A stretch of DNA of 9,454 nucleotides, taken from contig JASHUP010000241.1 in the NCBI GenBank assembly GCA_030039915.1, positions 1-9,454 of the forward strand, given 5' to 3'. A program made the position numbers and the translations under genes. This document shows positions 5,207 to 9,454 of this stretch, piece by piece. Each line of letters begins with the position of its first letter. The first letter of the stretch is position 1. The notes under the pieces were generated by a model. It worked only from the letters and a program-made list of their open reading frames with translations, did not search any database and was not told the origin of the DNA. The stretch is from Thermoplasmata archaeon. Its GTDB lineage: Archaea > Thermoplasmatota > Thermoplasmata > UBA184.

Positions 5207-7186
5207 ATGGCGCGGCGTCTCGCCGCCATCATGTTCACTGACCTGGTCGGCTTCACCGCCTCGGCGCAGGTTGACGAAGCCGCGACTCTCTCTCGCTTGC
5301 ACGAAGAGGAAGCAATCCTCCGGCCGTTGTTCAAGCCGTACGGAGGTCGGGAAATCAAGTCCACCGGCGACGGATTCCTGATCGAGTTCGCCAGCGCTCT
5401 GAAGGCGACCGAATGCGCCGTCGAAATGCAGAGGCAGATGCGGGACCGCAACGCCAAATCTCCGACTTCCCCGATCCTGTTGCGAATCGGGATCCACGTC
5501 GGAGACGTAGAGGAAGTCGGTGGGGACATCCTGGGGGACGCCGTCAACATTGCTGCTCGCATTCACCCCTTCTGCGATCCCGGAGGCGTTTGCCTCTCCG
5601 AGCAGGTCGTTCCCCATCTTCGGAACAAGCTGCCCGCCAAGCTGGAGCGTCTCGGGCAAAAATCGCTCAAGGGCGTTCAGGAACCGGTCGCGCTCTATCG
5701 CGTCGTACTTCCCGGCACCGTACGCGGGCGGTCGACCGAGCGCCCCTCTCTCCCCCGGCTGGCCGTCCTCCCCTTCGCGAACATCAGCCCCGACTTCAAC
5801 GATGACTACTTTGCGGATGGCCTCACCGAGGAGCTGATCTCCCGCCTTTCCCGGATCCGGGGACTCCGGGTCATCGCGCGAACGTCGATCGGTCAGTACA
5901 AGGGTACGGAGAAGCCCATTGCTCAGATCGGCTCCGAACTCGGCGTCGAATCGGTACTCGAAGGGAGCGTTCGGAAGGTCGGGGATCAAGTCCGTATCTC
6001 CGTCCAGCTGATTGACGTCCGGACCGAAGAACATCGATGGGCGGAGACGTACGACCGGAAGATCGAGAAGGTGTTCGAGATTCAAGCCGAGCTCGCGGAG
6101 AGGGCCGCGAGCGCTCTTCAAGTGGAACTGTTGGAGTCGGAGCGAGCCGCCATTCAAGAGAGACCGACATCCAGCCTTGTCGCGTACGAGGCCTACCTTC
6201 GAGGGATCCAGGCGTGCCAACGCTTTTACTTGGAAGGGGCCGGGCGCGAGGATGAACTCAATCGCCGAGCAATCGGGCACTTTGAAGAGGCAATTCGAGA
6301 GGATCCCCGATTCATCGAAGCCTATGCGTACCTGGCCAACCTCCTGATCTCGCTTTCCGGGGACGTTCTTCCTAAGGAGGAAGTTTTGCCCCGGGTCCGG
6401 GAACTGACGGCCAGGGCCACCGAACTGAATCCGCGCTCGTCGGAAGTCCACACCGCCGTGGGGAATCTCGCGATGCAATTCGACCGCGACTGGCCCGGGG
6501 CCGAGGCCGAATTGCAGCAGGCCATCTCGCTCAACCCGAGCAATGCGATGGCTCACTTCTGGTACGGGGTACTCCTTCACCGAATCCAGAGGTTCAACGA
6601 GGCGGTCAAACAGTATCGCGCTGCGATCGAACTTGACCCGTTGTGGCCCCCTGCGAAAACGAACCTCGCTTGGAACCGAGCATTCTGCGGAGATACAGAA
6701 TCCGCGATCGATGATTGCCACCGACTCATGGAACGATTTCCTGAGAGCGAGCGCTTTCGTGTCCTGCTCGCGTGGATCTACGTGCTAGCCGGCCGAGCCG
6801 AGGAGGCCCTCAGGCTGGTCGAGCCGATGACCGGCCCAGGCGAGGCCGTGATCACGGCGAATCGATACGGAGTCTTGGCGTACCTTGGAAAGCCCGAGGG
6901 AGCCCGAGCTCAATTGGACCTGTGGCGAGCGGGGCGTTCAGCGAAGTACATGTCGCGTTTTGACGCCGCCGCGCTGTATGCAAGCTTGGGTGAGAAGGAG
7001 TCGGCGATCGGATTGTTGGCGCAGGATTTTCGAGAGAGTCGGTTTCCGGCGTGGGCTTCGTGCTGGGGCCCCTACTTCGACTCTATTCGCAGGGACCCGC
7101 GATTCATCGCACTCCTTCGGGAAATGAAGTTGCCCACCACGCTGGCTCGACCGACTCCCCTGCTGCATAACTCCGGTCCGGGGTGA
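5207..7186 (+). CDS. Class III adenylate cyclase - TolB-N/FlgO-like - TPR protein
   Basis: Predicted soluble 659-aa signalling protein. Residues 1-170 are a class III nucleotidyl cyclase domain. FTDLVGFT carries metal-binding D12 and STGDGF carries metal-binding D55. EIK has K51 at the adenine-selecting lysine position. GGDILGDAVNIAARI has D107 (adenine contact), N114 and R118 (transition state). All key residues are present, so cAMP synthesis from ATP is likely. After a short linker, residues 183-320 (RLAVLPFANIS, DDYFADGLTEELISRLSRI, LRVIARTS, VLEGSVRK, RISVQLIDVRTEEHRWAETYDR) match the TolB-N/FlgO-like domain usually joined to cyclases or regulators in bacteria. Residues 335-590 hold TPR-like helix pairs (EEAIREDPRFIEAYAYLA, QQAISLNPSNAMAHFWYG, RAAIELDPLWPPAKTNLA, RAEEALRLVEP), and the C-terminus is RRDPRFIALLREMKL. 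No TM segment is seen. It sits alone between the tRNA-Thr repeats, pointing to horizontal acquisition. What it senses, and whether a cAMP receptor exists in this cell, cannot be seen. Confidence 0.9.
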   Translation: MARRLAAIMFTDLVGFTASAQVDEAATLSRLHEEEAILRPLFKPYGGREIKSTGDGFLIEFASALKATECAVEMQRQMRDRNAKSPTSPILLRIGIHVGDVEEVGGDILGDAVNIAARIHPFCDPGGVCLSEQVVPHLRNKLPAKLERLGQKSLKGVQEPVALYRVVLPGTVRGRSTERPSLPRLAVLPFANISPDFNDDYFADGLTEELISRLSRIRGLRVIARTSIGQYKGTEKPIAQIGSELGVESVLEGSVRKVGDQVRISVQLIDVRTEEHRWAETYDRKIEKVFEIQAELAERAASALQVELLESERAAIQERPTSSLVAYEAYLRGIQACQRFYLEGAGREDELNRRAIGHFEEAIREDPRFIEAYAYLANLLISLSGDVLPKEEVLPRVRELTARATELNPRSSEVHTAVGNLAMQFDRDWPGAEAELQQAISLNPSNAMAHFWYGVLLHRIQRFNEAVKQYRAAIELDPLWPPAKTNLAWNRAFCGDTESAIDDCHRLMERFPESERFRVLLAWIYVLAGRAEEALRLVEPMTGPGEAVITANRYGVLAYLGKPEGARAQLDLWRAGRSAKYMSRFDAAALYASLGEKESAIGLLAQDFRESRFPAWASCWGPYFDSIRRDPRFIALLREMKLPTTLARPTPLLHNSGPG

Positions 7187-7233
7187 AGACAGGCACTCTC
7201 CCGCGATCCCCGAATGGGGGGCCCGACGATAGC

Positions 7234-7275
7234 GGGGTGTCCCCGGCGCCGGTAGTCACCCTCCTCCGAGTGGAG
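7234..7275. other. Small hairpins downstream of the cyclase gene
   Basis: Three short inverted repeats follow the cyclase stop: GGGG-TGT-CCCC (7234-7244), the palindrome CCGGCGCCGG (7243-7252) and CTCC-GAGT-GGAG (7264-7275). They may influence RNA 3'-end formation or be chance in GC-rich DNA. There is no T tract, so a classical archaeal terminator is not supported. Confidence 0.3.
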
Positions 7276-7287
7276 CCACCAACCGCG

Positions 7288-7308
7288 GGCACCGGAAGGG
7301 ATTCGAAC
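7288..7308 (-). other. tRNA 3'-end-like fragment in reverse orientation
   Basis: On the minus strand this reads GTTCGAATCCCTTCCGGTGCC, which has the form of a T loop (TTCGAAT), a T-stem 3' strand and an acceptor 3' strand. Pairing fails immediately before it (GAAAG instead of a T-stem 5' strand), and no matching 5' acceptor (GGCACCGG-like) was found 70-90 bases upstream. It is therefore a fragment, not a gene. It abuts the right tRNA-Thr repeat in inverted orientation. The two can form a stem: AGGGATT (7297-7303) with AATCCCT (7317-7323), and CCGCGGG (7283-7289) with CCCGCGG (7324-7330). Confidence 0.45.
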
Positions 7309-7315
7309 TTTCGCT

Positions 7316-7333
7316 AAATCCCTCCCGCGGCTG
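7316..7333 (+). repeat. Right attachment-site-like repeat (attR), copy of the tRNA-Thr 3' end
   Basis: This is an exact 18-base direct copy of 5072-5089. The 5' part of a tRNA is missing, so it is not a gene. It marks the right border of the proposed cassette. Confidence 0.75.
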
Positions 7334-7596
7334 TAAAATGACTCGAAGAGACCCGTGTGCATCGGCCCGCCATCCCGTCGAGAGCCGCGAACGGCCACGC
7401 CCTACAGTCCTTCGAGCCCCTCCTCCCGGCAACCTGTTCATTCTGGTGGGGAAGGTGTGGAACGAGCGATCGGCGGCCGCGCTGAGTGCCGACCCGGGGC
7501 CGAGCGAAGTCGGGGGCAGTGGAGGATGAGGGCACTGATAGACCGAGCATTTGGGTCACCCCAGAAGGGAGAGCCGACTCCGTGAGACGCGTCTCG
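7334..7596. other. Gene-free stretch right of the tRNA repeat
   Basis: No convincing gene is seen. The short open frames (for example 63 codons from 7338) are Arg/Pro/Ser-rich with no recognisable motif. The stretch probably represents pre-insertion flanking or degraded sequence. Confidence 0.5.
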
Positions 7597-7695
7597 ATGG
7601 GGGACTTCCGCCCGAAGACCTTGCAGGACATTATCGGCCAGCCCGACGTGATCCTGCGACTTCAGCGATTGGCGAAGGGGGTCCGGAACGGCGTC
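7597..7695 (+). pseudogene. Orphan N-terminal fragment of a replication factor C small subunit-like AAA+ protein
   Basis: From ATG 7597 the frame reads MGDFRPKTLQDIIGQPDV and continues ILRLQRLAKGVRNG. This is the conserved start of RFC small subunits and related clamp loaders (RPKTLxDxxGQxxxxxRL, just before the Walker A region). Homology then stops: none of the three forward frames after 7695 gives PHLLFxGPPGTGKT, and the convergent gene's stop lies at 7772. About 33 of some 320 expected residues remain, so the piece cannot be functional. It could be a deletion remnant or a captured fragment. DnaX- or RarA-type AAA+ proteins share a similar opening, so RFC is the best but not the only reading. 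No TATA box is evident at the expected distance. Confidence 0.6.
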
Positions 7696-7771
7696 CGCCG
7701 AGGGACCCGAGCTCCTAGACGCAGGCCTTCTCGGGCCGGGGGTTCCTCGATTCCGGTTCCGGCGGACTCAC

Positions 7772-8305
7772 TTACTCCGGTTCCAGGCGTGCCTCACGAC
7801 GCAGGAGGGCCGCCGCCTCCTCCCGATTGGCCGCCTCGAGATCGGCGTCGGCGCCGAGCTTCTTTCGGTCGATCTGCTGAACGAGTCCGAAGAGCCACTC
7901 GAACTCGTGCATGATCAGCGGGTCCTTGGTCGCGCTACGGGCTCGCCCGATCACGTCCACCGGATGGCGGAGCGCAGTGTAGTACCCGCTCACCCACGTT
8001 CCGAAGGCCTCCCAGACGAGTTCGGGCTTCAGCACCTTCGAGTGGGTCAGGGATCCCACGAGTTCGAAGAACGCCGCTACCTCCAGGTTGTTGATGTCGT
8101 CATGCTGCTGGGCGAGGAGTCGTTCGGCGAGCAGCCTCCTTCTCCGTCGGTACGCCGGTGAATCGAATCGTTCTCGAAGGGACAGCACCGCATTCGCACT
8201 GTTGAGATGCTGAGAGACACGGACCTGCCACCAGAGCAGGACGACGGTCCCGATGGCCACCGCCCAGGCTGCCGCCGCCGTGAGCGTGGTCGTATCGATC
8301 GCCAT
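7772..8305 (-). CDS. Single-TM protein, DUF4760-like
   Basis: A 177-aa protein of unknown function. Residues 6-24 (TLTAAAAWAVAIGTVVLLW) form one N-terminal TM helix, with a short extracytoplasmic N-terminus likely, followed by a soluble region. The region directly after the helix (QVRVSQHLNSANAVLSLRERFDSPAYRRRRRLLAERLL), then NNLEVAAFFELVGSL and ELVWEAFGTWVSGYYTAL, has the layout of DUF4760-type membrane-anchored helical proteins. It ends in a charged helix (LEAANREEAAALLRREARLEPE). The TAA stop is at 7772. The ATG start has a TATA box about 34 bases upstream, leaving a leader of roughly 8 bases. It stands alone downstream of the ArsR operon on the same strand but with its own promoter. The family assignment is from memory of pattern and is moderate; membrane anchoring is clear. 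Confidence 0.75.
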   Translation of the reverse strand: MAIDTTTLTAAAAWAVAIGTVVLLWWQVRVSQHLNSANAVLSLRERFDSPAYRRRRRLLAERLLAQQHDDINNLEVAAFFELVGSLTHSKVLKPELVWEAFGTWVSGYYTALRHPVDVIGRARSATKDPLIMHEFEWLFGLVQQIDRKKLGADADLEAANREEAAALLRREARLEPE

Positions 8306-8319
8306 CGTCCCCCGGTCGT

Positions 8320-8333
8320 TCGCACGTGTGCGA
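8320..8333. promoter_or_regulatory. Palindrome between TATA box and start of the DUF4760-like gene
   Basis: TCGCAC-GT-GTGCGA has 6-base arms and a 2-base spacer. It sits between the TATA box (8337-8342) and the predicted transcript start near 8313, where a bound protein would block initiation. It is a possible operator; the regulator is unknown. Confidence 0.35.
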
Positions 8334-8336
8334 GCC

Positions 8337-8342
8337 TATAAA
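8337..8342 (-). promoter_or_regulatory. TATA box of the DUF4760-like gene
   Basis: TTTATA on the minus strand, in a GC-rich context, predicts a transcript start near 8313, just before the ATG at 8305. Confidence 0.6.
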
Positions 8343-8360
8343 CCGAGGGGCTACCCCACC

Positions 8361-8852
8361 CTATCTCAAGTCTCTCTGCAACATATCGAGGGTCTCTCCC
8401 CATCCTCCCTGGAAGCCGGCTTCGAGGTCTTCGATCTCCCCCGGGAAGGAACCCATCTTGAGGATCTTCACCAGGACCGTCACTCGCGTCCTCTGCCGAC
8501 CGAGCTCCTCGAACTTGATCGTTTGCAACGCTTCGAACGGAGTGGTGCCGTCCCGGAATTCCGTTTGGCTCCGGAAGACCAGCAGCTCGGGAACGACCAC
8601 TTCCAGAACGGTCCCCGTCGTCTTGGCGACATTCCCTTCGCTCCCGCGATCGTGAATCCGGATCGCGCCTCCGGGCGTGGCATCGAACTCGAACACGAGT
8701 TTGACCGCCCCCTCGGGACCCCAAAACTTGGCCGCTTTCCTCTCGTTCGTGAACATCTCGAAGACCGACTTCCGAGGGAAATCGTAGTCCCGGGAAATGT
8801 GCACCGCGTTTCGCGCTCCGTCTGCTGCTTCGTTCTGCCACTTCTGGTTCAT
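8361..8852 (-). CDS. AHSA1/SRPBCC-domain protein in operon with an ArsR regulator
   Basis: A 163-aa START/Bet v1-like (SRPBCC, AHSA1/CalC/EndoIII subgroup) protein with a hydrophobic ligand cavity. The exact ligand is unknown. Typical features are the opening strand VHISRDYDFPRKSVFEMFTN (residues 17-36), KFWGPEGAVKLVFEFDATPGG (42-62, the W-GP and PGG turns), RIHDRG, VVPELLVFRSQTEF, the strand RTRVTVLVKI and the long C-terminal helix GGWGETLDMLQRDL. ATG 8852 is chosen because it overlaps the arsR stop as ATGA and has a strong AAGGAGGA site upstream. A longer frame to 8927 runs inside arsR. ArsR plus AHSA1 is a frequent gene pair in bacteria and archaea, in which the regulator controls its partner. 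Confidence 0.88.
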   Translation of the reverse strand: MNQKWQNEAADGARNAVHISRDYDFPRKSVFEMFTNERKAAKFWGPEGAVKLVFEFDATPGGAIRIHDRGSEGNVAKTTGTVLEVVVPELLVFRSQTEFRDGTTPFEALQTIKFEELGRQRTRVTVLVKILKMGSFPGEIEDLEAGFQGGWGETLDMLQRDLR

Positions 8853-9157
8853 GCTTGTTCCTCCTTCAGCGACTTCTCCAGCCGGTCGAGTCGACTCTCC
8901 CACAGCCGCCCGATCTCGGCCGTCCACACCTCGATCTGGCGCATGGCCTTGGGATTGAATGAGTAGAGCCGTTGCTGGGCCTTCTTCTCCATCCGGAGAA
9001 CGTGCGCTTCTCGCAGCACCTTGAGGTGCTGGGAGATCGCTTGGGGGGTCACATCGAATTCATCGCAGATCTCGGACGCACTCAGCCGGCCTCGGTGGAC
9101 CAGAATCTCAACGACCTTGCGTCGGCGCGGCTCGGCCAGGGCGTGGAAGGCGTCCAC
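8849..9157 (-). CDS. ArsR/SmtB-family winged-helix transcription regulator
   Basis: A 102-aa DNA-binding repressor-type protein. It shows FHALAEPRRRKVVEILVHRG (residues 4-23, helices 1-2), SASEICDEFDVTPQAISQHLKVLREAHVL (26-54, helix-turn-helix with recognition helix around QAISQHLKVL), and a wing KKAQQRLYSF (58-67). The C-terminal dimerisation helix (VWTAEIGRLWESRLDRLEKSL) is typical of the non-metal subgroup paired with AHSA1 proteins. The ELCVCD metal site is absent and the only cysteine is C31, so metal sensing is unlikely. GTG 9157 is the only start in frame before an upstream stop. A TATTTA/TTTATC region lies about 27 bases upstream, so the mRNA is leaderless. It overlaps the AHSA1 gene by 4 bases and probably regulates its own operon. 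Confidence 0.9.
   Translation of the reverse strand: MDAFHALAEPRRRKVVEILVHRGRLSASEICDEFDVTPQAISQHLKVLREAHVLRMEKKAQQRLYSFNPKAMRQIEVWTAEIGRLWESRLDRLEKSLKEEQA
8859..8866 (-). promoter_or_regulatory. Shine-Dalgarno site of the AHSA1 gene
   Basis: AAGGAGGA on the minus strand lies 6 bases before ATG 8852, inside the end of arsR. It is the only strong site seen in the window, fitting an internal operon gene among leaderless ones. Confidence 0.75.
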
Positions 9158-9182
9158 GACCCCGTTATACAGTTGTTGCTTG

Positions 9183-9199
9183 ATAAAGTTATTTCTTTA
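9183..9199 (-). promoter_or_regulatory. Promoter and possible operator of the arsR operon
   Basis: The stretch 9183-9199 is the AT-richest in the region. On the minus strand CTTTAT is centred about 28 bases before GTG 9157. TAAAG (9184-9188) and CTTTA (9195-9199) form an inverted repeat with a 6-base spacer overlapping the TATA box, where an autoregulating ArsR dimer could bind. The operator role is an inference. Confidence 0.45.
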
Positions 9200-9454
9200 G
9201 TATGCTGGACGGAGAAGCCCCGCGTTGCCCCCCCTCGACTTGGGTCCGTTCGGTGCCCCGTCGGCCGAACCGATGCCAGGAGATCGTTCCGACCGTTCGG
9301 CGGACGGGCGCTCCCGAAATTCTCGTGCGGGAACCTGCCCTGTGCGCACTCGCTCGGCGCACCCTGTGCCGGGAAAGTCCGGTCCGGGGCGGCTCGCCTC
9401 CTTCCGGAAGTGAGCGCGTTGGGGACGACCGGGCTAGTCGAGCTCCTGATGTAC
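9200..9454 (+). other. Right-end stretch without a convincing protein gene; possible structured RNA
   Basis: The 62-codon frame at 9225-9413 is Pro/Arg/Ser-rich and has no recognisable domain. The sequence GGGAAAGTCC at 9371-9380 contains the 9-base GGAAAGTCC core of RNase P RNA conserved region I. A hairpin, GTGCGC-ACTCGCTCG-GCGCAC, comes just before it, at the place of helix P3. TTTAGTAT near 9196-9203 could be a plus-strand promoter. The partner region CR-V would lie beyond the window, so this remains a hint. Confidence 0.22.

Larger units (their letters stand above)
5090..7333. mobile_element. Putative 2.2-kb cassette integrated at tRNA-Thr, one cargo gene, no integrase
   Basis: The segment is bounded by an intact tRNA-Thr on the left and an 18-base copy of that tRNA's 3' end on the right; the att-to-att unit is 2244 bases. 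Its only gene is the cyclase-TPR protein, whose domain architecture is typical of bacteria and whose codon choice looks less GC-rich than the genes to the left (judged by eye). No integrase or replication gene is visible. It is either a remnant of a larger element, an element mobilised in trans, or a non-autonomous cassette. Alternatively, the right repeat is a scar and the cargo arrived separately. Confidence 0.55.

Noticed and set aside
5174..6721. 515-codon open frame on the minus strand opposite the cyclase gene
   Set aside because: The plus-strand frame has full catalytic motifs and TPRs. The antisense frame shows no recognisable domain.
7288..7380. A second complete tRNA gene on the minus strand
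   Set aside because: Only the T loop and acceptor 3' tail are present. No matching 5' acceptor, D arm or anticodon arm could be drawn.
7486..7914. 142-codon open frame containing the RFC-like segment as an intact gene
   Set aside because: Only residues 38 to about 70 resemble a protein family. The rest is Arg/Pro/Gly-rich filler and overlaps the 3' end of the convergent DUF4760-like gene, so it is treated as a fragment.
9225..9413. 62-codon plus-strand open frame at the right edge
   Set aside because: Composition is Pro/Arg/Ser-rich with no motif and no clear promoter spacing. A structured RNA is at least as likely.
1..9454. CRISPR arrays, insertion sequences with transposase, toxin-antitoxin or restriction genes
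   Set aside because: No regularly spaced repeats, no transposase or nuclease motifs, and no such gene pairs were seen on either strand.

Overview
The window looks like a chromosomal segment of a high-G+C archaeon, most likely from the Thermoplasmatota. This is inferred from four things: a Nop5/Nop56-type box C/D RNP protein, a Thermoplasma-like lipoate ligase, a tRNA-Thr with U at the discriminator position, and archaeal promoters. Several AT-rich TATA elements lie about 26 bases before a start codon, which implies mostly leaderless mRNAs. Only one internal operon gene has an obvious Shine-Dalgarno site. The lineage cannot be fixed by eye.

Left part (1-5014), housekeeping genes: a partial two-TM channel-like membrane protein (-), an amidohydrolase of the MTA/SAH/5'-deoxyadenosine deaminase type (+), a lipoate-protein ligase (-) with no usable start codon in front of its conserved N-terminus, a PRX-like thioredoxin-fold protein (+), Nop5 (-, tail-to-tail overlap with the previous gene), and an enoyl-CoA hydratase (+). 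Nop5 and the hydratase diverge from one near-palindromic TATA box, with both predicted starts about 26 bases away.

Middle (5016-7333), a likely integrated cassette: an intact tRNA-Thr(GGT) starts one base after the hydratase stop codon. The last 17 bases of this tRNA plus one following base recur exactly, in direct orientation, at 7316-7333. This is the signature of an element integrated at a tRNA 3' end. The 2244-bp unit carries one gene: a class III adenylate cyclase fused to a TolB-N/FlgO-like domain and TPR repeats. This architecture is common in bacteria. No integrase is visible.

Right of the repeat (7334-7771) is degenerate sequence with an orphan N-terminal fragment of an RFC/clamp-loader AAA+ protein. 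A tRNA-3'-end-like fragment in reverse orientation lies just inside the right repeat. Together these mark a recombination hot spot.

Right part (7772-9157, all -): a one-TM DUF4760-like protein with its own TATA and a palindrome in its promoter, and an ArsR-AHSA1/SRPBCC operon with an ATGA overlap. The last 250 bases have no convincing gene but hold a short motif resembling RNase P RNA conserved region I.
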